DNA from: Marinobacterium ramblicola
GTDB lineage: Bacteria > Pseudomonadota > Gammaproteobacteria > Pseudomonadales > Balneatricaceae
Assembly (NCBI RefSeq): GCF_019084545.1
Contig: NZ_JAHREP010000005.1
Location: 124,001 to 188,000, forward strand
Direction of reading: 5' to 3'
DNA length: 64,000 nucleotides
Notes under the pieces: model-generated
The model's database searches: none
Told to the model about the DNA's origin: nothing
What the model saw: the letters and a program-made list of their open reading frames with translations, nothing else
Part shown: positions 1 to 7,842 of the stretch, one piece after another
How positions within the stretch are numbered: the first letter of the stretch is position 1
How the letters are laid out: every line of letters begins with the position of its first letter
Translations under genes and position numbers: made by a program

Positions 1-237
1 TTTGCTGAGCTTGCGGATCTGGCGATCGTCGTCTTTCACCTCCAGTTGGTCGACGATGATGCCGCCTTCGCTGTAGGTTTCGAGTCCGTTGATACAGCGC
101 AGCAGTGTGCTCTTGCCGGAACCGCTGCGGCCGATGATGGAGACCACTTCGCCGGCATCGATGCGCAAATCGATCCCCTTAAGTACATGGTTATCGCCGT
201 AGTACTTGTGAACATTGTCAATGCTAACCAGTGGCAT
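1..237 (-). CDS. Polar amino-acid ABC transporter, ATP-binding subunit (5' part only)
   Basis: This is the N-terminal 79 residues of an ABC ATPase; the rest lies beyond the left window edge. It starts MPLVSIDNVHKYYGDNHVLKG and has a Walker A motif, GRSGSGKST, followed by LLRCINGLE, which is typical of the GlnQ/HisP amino-acid uptake ATPases. ATP hydrolysis by this subunit would drive import through the two permeases encoded just upstream. Its start overlaps the end of the adjacent permease gene by 14 bases, so it is the last gene of a four-gene operon (binding protein, permease, permease, ATPase). The substrate cannot be told from this fragment. The family call is secure; the gene is cut by the window, not broken. 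Confidence 0.93.
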   Translation of the reverse strand, partial: MPLVSIDNVHKYYGDNHVLKGIDLRIDAGEVVSIIGRSGSGKSTLLRCINGLETYSEGGIIVDQLEVKDDDRQIRKLSK

Positions 238-874
238 GAAGTTTTCTCTCCAACATACGACTTGCTACCGACAGCGGGTAACAGAGCAGAAAATAGATAA
301 GTGCGACAAAACCGAACACCTTGAAGGGCTCAAAGGTCGCGTTGTTGAGCATGGTGCCGGCCTTGGTCAGCTCGACAAAACCGATGATCGAAGCCAGCGC
401 CGTGCCCTTGACGATCTGCACCGAGAAGCCCACCGTTGGTGGTACGGCGACCCTCAGGGCCTGAGGCAAAATGATATGGCGCATGATCTCGAAGTAGCTC
501 AAACCCAGGCAGCGGGAGGCTTCCCACTGGCCGCGCGGGATCGACTCGATGCAGCCGCGCCAGATCTCGGTCAGGTAGGCGCTACTGAACAGCGTCAGCG
601 CCAACGCCGCGGCGGTCCAGGGCGACACATCGATACCGAACAGAGAGATCCCGAAGAACACCAGGAACAGCTGCATCAGCAGGGGCGTGCCCTGAAAGAG
701 TTCGATATAGAGTCGCGTGATCCGCACCAGCACCGCTCGACCGCTGATCTGCATGAAGGTCAGCGACAGACCCACCAGCGTGCCCCCGGCAAACGCGATC
801 AGTGAAAGCGCGACGGTCCAGCGGGCGGCCAACAGCAAATTACGGAGAATATCCCAGTCAGTAAATTCGCTCAT
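224..874 (-). CDS. Polar amino-acid ABC transporter permease
   Basis: A 216-residue integral membrane permease of the HisM/GltK type (BPD_transp_1 fold). It has several hydrophobic segments, and an EAA-type loop (EASRCLGLSYFEIMRHIILPQALR) lies near residues 137-160, where the ATPase docks. It forms the membrane channel together with the neighbouring permease. The ATG overlaps the stop of that gene by four bases (ATGA), which implies translational coupling. The length is normal for the family. The substrate is a polar or acidic amino acid by family; the exact one is not visible. Confidence 0.93.
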   Translation of the reverse strand: MSEFTDWDILRNLLLAARWTVALSLIAFAGGTLVGLSLTFMQISGRAVLVRITRLYIELFQGTPLLMQLFLVFFGISLFGIDVSPWTAAALALTLFSSAYLTEIWRGCIESIPRGQWEASRCLGLSYFEIMRHIILPQALRVAVPPTVGFSVQIVKGTALASIIGFVELTKAGTMLNNATFEPFKVFGFVALIYFLLCYPLSVASRMLERKLHATG

Positions 875-1554
875 TTGCGAGCCCTCAAGTTGGGAAAGGC
901 GTAGTAGTGCACCGCCTTGAACAACTGACGCATCAGTATCGCCAAGAGGAGATAGAGCAGTGCGACTACCAGGTACACTTCAAAGCTGAGGAAGTTGCGC
1001 GACTGGATGAAATTAGCGGCGAAGGTCAATTCTTGCACGGAGATCTGCGACAGCACTGCCGAGCCCAGCATGACGATGATGCACTGGCTGGTCAGGGCCG
1101 GATAGATCTTCTGTAGAGCCGGTGGCAACACGACGCGTATGAACGTCTGTACACGGCTTAAACCCAGAGTGCGGGCTGCTTCCAACTGCCCTTTCGGCGT
1201 TGCCTCAATGCCCGCACGAATGATTTCAGTGCTATAGGCTCCCAGATTTATCACCATGGCCAGCAGTCCCGCCTCCCAGGCATTCAATTTGATGCCGATG
1301 CTGGGCAGCCCGAAGAAGATAAAGAACAGCTGGACGATAAAGGGCGTATTGCGAATCAGCTCCACATAGATTCCGACCGCGTGTTTCAGAAATTTGTGTT
1401 GCCCGGCCCTGGCCGCGGCGCCCAAGGTGCCGAGCAGGCACCCCAGGAAGGTGGTGATCAGGGTCAGAGCCACTGTCCATAGCAACCCGTCAACGATGAG
1501 ACTCGTATAGGGCAAGAGCTCTGCAAACTGAAAGGTGTAATCCATGCCGATCAT
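871..1554 (-). CDS. Polar amino-acid ABC transporter permease
   Basis: A 227-residue permease of the same family as the next gene in the operon, probably its heterodimer partner. The N-terminal part (TSLIVDGLLWTVALTLITTF) is the usual first segment of the HisQ/GlnP group, and an EAA loop (LEAARTLGLSRVQTFIRVVL) lies in the middle. The gene follows the binding-protein gene by 11 bases and overlaps the next permease by four bases, so it is cotranscribed with both. Nothing is missing compared with the family's usual length. The substrate is not identifiable. Confidence 0.93.
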   Translation of the reverse strand: MIGMDYTFQFAELLPYTSLIVDGLLWTVALTLITTFLGCLLGTLGAAARAGQHKFLKHAVGIYVELIRNTPFIVQLFFIFFGLPSIGIKLNAWEAGLLAMVINLGAYSTEIIRAGIEATPKGQLEAARTLGLSRVQTFIRVVLPPALQKIYPALTSQCIIVMLGSAVLSQISVQELTFAANFIQSRNFLSFEVYLVVALLYLLLAILMRQLFKAVHYYAFPNLRARK

Positions 1555-1565
1555 CCACCTGCTGT

Positions 1566-2357
1566 TTACTTAAGGTCAGCGGGCAGCTCAGCCTTGAACC
1601 ATTTCATCGATAGACCGTCGAGCGTGTCAGAGGTTAAACCCGCGGTGACAAGTTCGTTCACTTTGGCGAGCAGCTCGGTTTCGCCTTTGCGGACACCGAT
1701 AAAGCAGGGAGAGTTCTTGATTACGAACTTGGAGGTCAGCTCCCGGTTACCGTTTTTCTCTGCGATCTTCGCTGCAACCAGGTTGCCTGTGGCGATCAGA
1801 TCGACCTGACCCGAGAGGTAGGCGGAGATAGTGGTGTTGTTATCCTCGAAGCGTTGGATAACGGCACTTTCCGGCGCCAGCTTGGAAAGCTCCAGATCCT
1901 CGACCGATCCCCGAGTCACGCCAAGCGTCTTGCCGGCCAGATCGGCGGCGGCCTTGACGTCAGCGGCGGATTCGCCAAAAACGCCTAGGAAGAATGGGGC
2001 GTAGGCGCGGGAGAAATCGACCACCTTTTCCCGCTCGGGATTCTTGCCCATGCTGGAGATCACCAAGTCGACCTTGCGGGTTTGCAGGTAAGGGATCCGG
2101 TTGGCACTGGTGACCGGTACCAGCTCAAGTTTCAGCTCCAGGCTTTCCGCCAGGTAGCGGGCCACATCGATGTCGTACCCCATCGGCTGCAGATCAGGCC
2201 CGACCGATCCGAAGGGGGGGAAATCCTGAGGAACAGCGACGACCAGCACGCCCCGTTGGGCAATATCGTCGAGCTGATTTGCACTGACGTGCAGTGTAGA
2301 AAAACACAAGCAGAACAGGCTGAGCCATTGTGCGACTTTCTTGAACAGATGAGGCAT
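1566..2357 (-). CDS. Periplasmic amino-acid-binding protein (SBP family 3)
   Basis: A 263-residue solute-binding protein with a Sec signal peptide (basic MPHLFKKV, then a hydrophobic stretch ending near SANQ at residue 27). The mature part starts LDDIAQRGVLVVAVPQDFPPFG, the classical opening of SBP_bac_3 proteins, and contains DLVISSMGKNPEREKVVDFS, the conserved ligand-cleft region. It delivers an amino acid to the permeases encoded downstream. It is the first gene of the operon, and GGAGGA lies upstream of the ATG. A protein of the same fold but without a signal peptide is encoded at 13235-14050 in the biosynthetic cluster. Ligand identity is unknown. Confidence 0.93.
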   Translation of the reverse strand: MPHLFKKVAQWLSLFCLCFSTLHVSANQLDDIAQRGVLVVAVPQDFPPFGSVGPDLQPMGYDIDVARYLAESLELKLELVPVTSANRIPYLQTRKVDLVISSMGKNPEREKVVDFSRAYAPFFLGVFGESAADVKAAADLAGKTLGVTRGSVEDLELSKLAPESAVIQRFEDNNTTISAYLSGQVDLIATGNLVAAKIAEKNGNRELTSKFVIKNSPCFIGVRKGETELLAKVNELVTAGLTSDTLDGLSMKWFKAELPADLK

Positions 2358-2585
2358 TTGCAGGTCCTCCAGGTTTCATTGAAATACTCTTATGAGACTT
2401 TTGTTTCATGCGTGTATATTTCTGCAACATAAGTGCCAGTAATGGGATGTCGTTAAATATCAGCGACCTAAGGTGAGCTGACGGAGAAGCCTGCCAAAAT
2501 TGGCGTTATCGAGTGCACTGAAGCAGTGCCTTGAGCGGGAGCCTGACCTGATACCGGGCGTGCAGGGTGGGTGAAACAGTTGTCG

Positions 2586-3416
2586 TTAGATGAAGTCGAG
2601 CTCGTTCATCTCCCTATAGGCATCGCTGATCGACAGGATACGCGACTGCCCGGTGACGGCCATCTGATGCAGCAGTGTATTGCAGATCAGTGTGGCGAAA
2701 CTCATGGCCGCGCTGTAGCCATCGAAACCGGAAACACTTTCCAACGGGCATTCGACCCACCACTTGACCCGGTCGGCGATTTTCCTGAGAGATGCATCGG
2801 TGATCAGCAACACCGGTATCTTGCGCTGAATCATATGATTCAGGGCCTTATCAAAGAGTTTCGGACGTCGCCGAAAGGCGATGAAAATCACCATGTCGTC
2901 AGCCCCCAGCCCTTCCAGCTCTTCTGCCAGCGTCTGGCCGGGCAGGGGAGCCAGGTCAACACCGGCTCGCACCTGTATCAGCTGCTGCCTGATATGCAGC
3001 GCAATGGGATAGCTGTTACGAAAGCCAACGACTTTAATCAAGCGTGCCGCTGCCAGCGCCTCCGCCATCTCGCTCATGCTGTCTTCGGACAGGGATGCCT
3101 GCAGTAGCTTGAGATTGTTGATCTCACGCTCGAAATGGGGGGCGTACGTGCGCTTGGAGGCTTTTCCTTCTACAACGGGAACCCCTTGTTGGCGCTGGCG
3201 ACGCGACTCTACACGTCCCTCTTTAAAGGAGGAATACCCCAGGCGTTTGAACATGCGACTCACGGTTGCCTTGGATACACCACAGAGGCGAGCGAGTTCG
3301 GCGCTGTTGAAAATAGCCAGATCACTCGGGCGGTCCAGAATAAAGTCCGCCAGCTTCCGCTCTTGGGTGGGGAGCTGTGCATATTTATCCCGGATAATCT
3401 CCTCAATGGCTTTCAT
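2586..3416 (-). CDS. MurR/RpiR-family transcriptional regulator
   Basis: A 276-residue regulator with an N-terminal HTH_6 domain (residues ~1-75; LAIFNSAELARLCGVSKATV is the helix-turn-helix) and a C-terminal SIS domain (~110-255) that normally binds a phosphosugar or other small ligand. I placed the start at 3416 because AAGGAG sits five bases upstream; a longer in-frame start at 3473 lacks this. The gene lies upstream of and codirectional with the amino-acid importer operon, 228 bases away. RpiR proteins paired with amino-acid ABC operons usually control them; here that is inference from position. The gap between them contains TGAAAC and ATTTCA words that could be half-sites, but this is weak. 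Confidence 0.9.
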   Translation of the reverse strand: MKAIEEIIRDKYAQLPTQERKLADFILDRPSDLAIFNSAELARLCGVSKATVSRMFKRLGYSSFKEGRVESRRQRQQGVPVVEGKASKRTYAPHFEREINNLKLLQASLSEDSMSEMAEALAAARLIKVVGFRNSYPIALHIRQQLIQVRAGVDLAPLPGQTLAEELEGLGADDMVIFIAFRRRPKLFDKALNHMIQRKIPVLLITDASLRKIADRVKWWVECPLESVSGFDGYSAAMSFATLICNTLLHQMAVTGQSRILSISDAYREMNELDFI

Positions 3417-3554
3417 TTGTCTCCTTACGGGGCATGGTTCGACAGATCGGCTGGGATTTTTCCAAAATAGCACTGTTGACGCTAGCTAAAACCATAATTT
3501 GCTGGTTTTTAGCTTTCAATGATCGTGCCACCGGAGGTGGGGTAGCGTTTGTCG

Positions 3555-3713
3555 AAAGGCATGGATCTGAGGCTGATCACGGATGAGGAGGTACGGCGAG
3601 CAGAAAAGAGCTTAAACCTGAGACCGCGCAAATGCCTCGGGTTCAGGCAGCCTGAAATCGTGTTACAAGAATACCTTCAGGCTGCATAGGCAGGTGTCGC
3701 ACTTCAGAGTTGA
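3555..3713 (+). pseudogene. IS30-family transposase remnant (C-terminal end)
   Basis: Translating this stretch on the plus strand gives KGMDLRLITDEEVRRAEKS, then LNLRPRKCLGFRQPEIV, an in-frame stop at 3687, then AGVALQS and a final stop at 3711-3713. This is the typical last ~50 residues of IS30-type transposases (KGTD..., N.RPRK.LGF..P..V, ending VAL). There is no start codon and no catalytic core, so only the 3' tail of the insertion sequence survives. It sits at the left border of the biosynthetic island, next to the phosphopantetheinyl transferase gene. Nothing else is recognised in the rest of the 3417-3936 gap. Recognition is by motif only. Confidence 0.65.
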
Positions 3714-3936
3714 ATTCGCGCGTTTCTACCGACTGAGGCCTATTTGCCTGTAGAATCGCTGTCGACCAATGGATTGTTGGCACGGCTGAAAGAACCGTGT
3801 GCTCAACTAAACAATCAACTGAGATTGCTTATCTGAGAGATGGTATATGAAGCTCTTGTTGGAAAAGCGGCAAAAAATGGACCGTCCTCTATATGAGGGA
3901 TGTCCAAGGCTTTCAGTCGTTTTTGTTTAAACCTTC

Positions 3937-4707
3937 ATGAAAAATACGTACGGTACTTCAATGCTGATTTTCGAGCGTTCCACAAGCAGAGCTTTAGATA
4001 TAAGTAGTACTGACAATTTTCTGTCGCTGCCGCAAGTGCACTGGTCTCTGCCGCAGGGACTTTTGGGCGCGCTTTTGTATAGCACGAGCTTCGATCCAAC
4101 TCGTTTAGCTGATGAGACCTTCGCCCATTATGATGTCGAACTGCCAGCGAGTATCCAGCGAGCGGTTGTTAAGCGCCGAGCGGAATTCCTTGCTGGGCGC
4201 CTTTGTGCACGCGCCGCCATCTCCCACCTCATTGGGCGAGACGAGACGCCTAGTCTTGGCGAGAATCGTGCTCCGGTCTGGCCCAGCGGCATATGTGGCT
4301 CGATCACCCACTCAGGGAGATTTGCTGCTGCGATTGTTTCCCGTAGCGTTGAGTGGCGCGGCCTCGGTCTTGATATAGAAAGTCTGCTAGGAGAGGAGCA
4401 ATCTATCCGATTGGCCGCAGAGATTCTCACTCCGAGAGAGAGGCGACGCCTAGCTTTGCGAGACGTAGCATTCGGCGTGACGCTGACCTTCTCGCTCAAA
4501 GAGAGTCTGTTTAAGGCTCTCTACCCGCTGACTGGCAAGTACTTCTACTTCGAACACGCCGAGATGTTGGAGTGGAGTGCTGATGGTCACGCGCGGCTAC
4601 GGTTGTTGACTGACCTATCTTCTGAATGGTGTAGCGGTCATGAGTTAGACGGTCTATTTGATTTGCAGGACGGACACATCCTTAGCCTGGTAGCCGTTCA
4701 AGCCTGA
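3937..4707 (+). CDS. 4'-phosphopantetheinyl transferase (EntD/PcpS type)
   Basis: A 256-residue Sfp/EntD-type enzyme that moves phosphopantetheine from CoA to the active serine of carrier domains, making NRPS and PKS proteins active. Visible family motifs are RRAEFLAGRLCARAAI, the WPSGICGSITHS substrate loop, GLGLDIE with the Mg-binding acidic residues, and FSLKESLFKALYP, which holds the conserved W/FxxKE helix. The length is normal for the EntD/PcpS branch. The gene stands alone, 618 bases upstream of the exporter and biosynthetic operon and on the same strand. It is the obvious partner for the two carrier domains encoded at 5980-10820. ATG at 3961 is an alternative start. It could also serve other carrier proteins in the cell. 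Confidence 0.92.
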   Translation: MKNTYGTSMLIFERSTSRALDISSTDNFLSLPQVHWSLPQGLLGALLYSTSFDPTRLADETFAHYDVELPASIQRAVVKRRAEFLAGRLCARAAISHLIGRDETPSLGENRAPVWPSGICGSITHSGRFAAAIVSRSVEWRGLGLDIESLLGEEQSIRLAAEILTPRERRRLALRDVAFGVTLTFSLKESLFKALYPLTGKYFYFEHAEMLEWSADGHARLRLLTDLSSEWCSGHELDGLFDLQDGHILSLVAVQA

Positions 4708-5325
4708 AAGTTACCAGCATATATGTATGACGATCTGCGCGAGCTTTCATCTATGCAGTAGGCGCAGGATCTGTGCAGGGGGGGCTACCGCGAAGCGGTT
4801 TAGTTCAACACTATTTTATATAGCCCAATATATAAGTTTGACTTTAACTAGCCCCAATGATAATTTCACAAAAATGGATTAATTTACTAAGGATAGTAAA
4901 AAAATGCAGCCATCACCCAAATAGCACCGAGAGCAGCAAGTTCGCTCTCTCGTGGCGTGCCCCTTGTTTATATACCTATCTGAAAGCTTTGGCTTTAGCG
5001 TCCAGGTGTGGGCGTTGTATTGATAGTAAGATATTGCCGAGGCATGCGACACAGTTGTAGAGCAAAGTTGCTTCCCTTTCCTATAGCACCTCGAGGTTTT
5101 CGGAGGTGGGAATTAATTCGCGCGTTAAGCAGGCACTTAAACTGTAATATAAATCAGGTCAGATTTATTTTTGCATATAGGCTTGACGTATTCGTACGCC
5201 CGAATTTTGTTTTTGTGAATTTCGGATAGCACCTCTTATTAATAACTGAGAGCTTTTGCTTTATTTAACTGCCACAGATTTTATTTGTTTGAAACTAACT
5301 CAACACTGTTCAGTAAGAACTAAAC
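4708..5325 (+). other. AT-rich intergenic region upstream of the biosynthetic operon
   Basis: No convincing gene is seen in this 618-base gap. It is markedly richer in A and T than the flanks. A small inverted repeat (GAGAGC/GCTCTC, about 4929-4949) and a hairpin around 5087-5108 (CACCTC/GAGGTG) are present, neither with a T-run. A 12-base word, AATTCGCGCGTT, near 5117 also occurs at about 3713, just after the IS30-type remnant, so this may be old insertion-sequence debris. The promoter of the biosynthetic operon should lie here, but I cannot point to a confident -35/-10 pair. Confidence 0.4.
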
Positions 5326-5958
5326 ATGACTATCAATATTTGGATTACCTGCTTTTTGGCTTCGTGGATTTTTTCACTTTCGCCAGGTGCAGGCTCAGTG
5401 TTTTCAATGACCAATGGACTCAACTATGGATTTCGCCGCGGGTACTTCGGCGTCGTCGGTCTGGTGTTGGGTTTGTGGACCGTTTTTATCGCGGTGGTGA
5501 TCGGGTTGGGCGCGTTGATCCAGGAGTCTCCACTTGCTTTTAACGTCTTGAAATGGGCCGGAGTGGCGTACCTGTTCTACCTCGGTGTGTGCCAGTGGCT
5601 GTCCAAAGGTTTGCCAGTGAGCATCAACCGTGATCAAGTCCACACCACCACCGTGGGACGTCTTGTGTCCAAAGGCTGGGCGTTGAACGTGATCAACCCC
5701 AAGGGCTACTTATTCATGTTGGCGGTTATTCCGCAGTTCATCGATTACAAGGCGTCCTTGCCCTCTCAATACCTCTTCATCGCATTGACCTTCGCCTTCA
5801 CCGACCTGGTGGTTATGGCGGGTTATACCGGGTTGGCCTCCAAGGCTCTGTCCTATTTGAAAACCGCAGCCCACATGAAAACACTCAACAAAGTGTTCGG
5901 CGTCCTATTCATGATCGCGGCTTCAGTCTTAGCGACCTTTCACCAAGTAGGCGTTTAA
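5326..5958 (+). CDS. RhtB/LysE-family amino-acid exporter
   Basis: A 210-residue membrane protein of the LysE/RhtB family, which exports amino acids such as homoserine, threonine or lysine by proton antiport. It has the family's hydrophobic segments and two diagnostic motifs: FSLSPGAGSVFSMTNGLNYG near the N-terminus and KGWALNVINPKGYLFMLAVIPQF in the middle. It is the first gene of the biosynthetic run, 21 bases before the NRPS gene. Export of the amino-acid-like product, and so self-protection, is the likely role; this is inferred from position. LysE-type exporters are also found in other small amino-acid antimetabolite clusters, such as ambA of Pseudomonas. Confidence 0.92.
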   Translation: MTINIWITCFLASWIFSLSPGAGSVFSMTNGLNYGFRRGYFGVVGLVLGLWTVFIAVVIGLGALIQESPLAFNVLKWAGVAYLFYLGVCQWLSKGLPVSINRDQVHTTTVGRLVSKGWALNVINPKGYLFMLAVIPQFIDYKASLPSQYLFIALTFAFTDLVVMAGYTGLASKALSYLKTAAHMKTLNKVFGVLFMIAASVLATFHQVGV

Positions 5959-5979
5959 CTCATTTTCAGGTGGTTCATC

Positions 5980-7842
5980 ATGGAAGACTTAACACCATCA
6001 GTCAGAACTTTCGACGCAGTTCATATATTGGTTCAGCGTGCGTGTAAGGCGCATGCTAAGCGCATCGCACTCTGCGAGGGTTATTCGCGGATTTCCTATG
6101 CCAAACTGCACAAGACCGTTCAAAAGATAAAGGCCGATATCGAGGCAAGCGCTGTAGTCGCTGGTAGTATCGTGGCCGTCATTGCGCAAAGTTCAGCGCA
6201 GGCGATCGCCACGGCACTGGCTGTTTGGGATGCGGACTGCACGCTCATGCTGATTGATTCCGGATTGCCTGCTGAACGCCAGCAGGCCATGTTGAGCGCA
6301 GTACCTACGCGCGGCGTGATTCGTTGCCAAGCGCAGGAGTCGCTGATCGAGGTCGTCGAACCGCCGACCGAAGAGTGTGCCAGCATTTTCGAGAAGGCGG
6401 GCAGCGACTATGCGTACATCGCTTTCACGTCCGGCTCCACGGGTAAACCCAAAGCGATTGTCGGCAGCCACAATGGCTTGTCGCAGTTCCTAGACTGGCA
6501 GCGCAGTGAGTTTTCGATCAGGCCAGACGATCGATTCGCTCAGTTCACGAACCTGTCGTTTGATGTCTGGTTTCGCGATGTTTTCACGCCGCTGATCAGC
6601 GGGGCGACAGTTTGCATTCCCGAGCAACGACAGCTCGGTGCCCAGGCTGCCCTTTCATTCATCCGAGAAAATGCGATCACCGCTGTGCACATGGTGCCTT
6701 CCATTGCCCGCTTGTGGGTCACTCAGCAGGCGGGTGAGCCGGCCATCGAATCCCTCCGGTATACGTTTTTTGCGGGCGAGCCGCTGGATGCTGGATTGGT
6801 GACGCAGTGGACAAACTTATTTCCAGACTCGCAAGTGATCAATTTGTACGGCCCAACCGAAACTACGCTTGCCAAGCACTTCAAACGCCTGATCATGCCG
6901 CTGGCGGACGGCATTCAGGCTGTTGGTAATCCGATCGAAGGGGCAATCAGTTTTGTCCTGGCCGAAGATGGAACCACCTGTGGTGTCGGCGAAACCGGAG
7001 AGATCTGCATTGCGACGCCTTACTGCTCTCATGGTTATTTTGCTGATGGGGCGTTGATCTCGCCCTTCGTAGCCGGTGTTTTTGCTCCCGACCCAAGCCT
7101 TGCTGTGTACCGCACTGGAGATATCGGTCGTACCAATCCCGATAATGAGATCGAGATACTTGGACGTCAGGACGACCAGATCAAGATCAATGGTGTACGC
7201 ATTGATCTGGGCGAAGTGAAATCAGTGATACTGGCGTTTCCAGGCATTAACACTGTGTTTGTCTGCGCCAGGAATACGCGATTTACCAAGACCATCATCG
7301 CCTTCGTTGAATCCGAGACCTGTGCCGTCGATGAGTTGATGGATTACCTGCGTGCCAGGCTGCCGTCGGTGATGCTGCCTTCCGACGTGCATGTCCATGG
7401 CGCATTACCGCGGTTGCCCAACGGCAAGCTTGATCGCAAGCGTTTGACGGAGCTTGCAAACAAACCGATCGAATTCGCAGCGAATACACACCGCGATGAA
7501 AATCGCAGTGCGATACAGCGGCTTGAAAACGTATGGAGAGAAGTACTCGAACGTCAACATTTGAGTCGCTCGCAGAACTTCTTTGACCTGGGGGGGAATT
7601 CCCTGTCCATCGTCGTTTTGCATGAGCAACTGCAGCGCGAATTTAACGTAAAAATTCCCCTTGTTCGGTTGTTTCAGTACTCCACCATTAATAGCCAGGT
7701 CGACCTAGTTCGCGCGCACGGTGATGAAACTACAGCTCTGCGTGCCACTAGAAACGATTTGCCATCCGCCCCCCGGCTTGTCCATCGACGGAGTCTGATC
7801 GCTTCGCGCGCCCGTCGAACCAACCAAGAGAGTGTGCAATGA
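5980..7842 (+). CDS. NRPS adenylation-thiolation protein, predicted to load aspartate through its side-chain carboxyl
   Basis: A 620-residue A-T protein with no condensation or thioesterase domain. A-domain core motifs are TSGSTGKPK (149-158), SFDVWFRDVF (193-202), LYGPTETT (289-296), YRTGDIGR (377-384) and NGKLDRK (481-487, Lys483). The carrier domain (~510-580) has FFDLGGNS with Ser541 as phosphopantetheine site. Aligned to GrsA numbering, the pocket reads D195 V196 R199 H237 F263 A265 L289 L297 A298 K483, that is DVRHFALLAK. As I recall, microcystin McyB (D-methyl-Asp, DARHVGIFVK) and McyE (D-Glu, DPRHSGVVGK) share this Arg/His pair and activate the side-chain carboxyl. Side-chain-activated Asp is therefore favoured, with Glu possible. 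The stop overlaps the PKS start (ATGA). Confidence 0.9.
   Translation: MEDLTPSVRTFDAVHILVQRACKAHAKRIALCEGYSRISYAKLHKTVQKIKADIEASAVVAGSIVAVIAQSSAQAIATALAVWDADCTLMLIDSGLPAERQQAMLSAVPTRGVIRCQAQESLIEVVEPPTEECASIFEKAGSDYAYIAFTSGSTGKPKAIVGSHNGLSQFLDWQRSEFSIRPDDRFAQFTNLSFDVWFRDVFTPLISGATVCIPEQRQLGAQAALSFIRENAITAVHMVPSIARLWVTQQAGEPAIESLRYTFFAGEPLDAGLVTQWTNLFPDSQVINLYGPTETTLAKHFKRLIMPLADGIQAVGNPIEGAISFVLAEDGTTCGVGETGEICIATPYCSHGYFADGALISPFVAGVFAPDPSLAVYRTGDIGRTNPDNEIEILGRQDDQIKINGVRIDLGEVKSVILAFPGINTVFVCARNTRFTKTIIAFVESETCAVDELMDYLRARLPSVMLPSDVHVHGALPRLPNGKLDRKRLTELANKPIEFAANTHRDENRSAIQRLENVWREVLERQHLSRSQNFFDLGGNSLSIVVLHEQLQREFNVKIPLVRLFQYSTINSQVDLVRAHGDETTALRATRNDLPSAPRLVHRRSLIASRARRTNQESVQ

Noticed and set aside
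4885-4960. Possible leader peptide (MQPSPK) followed by a GAGAGC/GCTCTC hairpin
   Set aside because: No run of regulatory codons, no T-run after the hairpin and no nearby gene start to attenuate.
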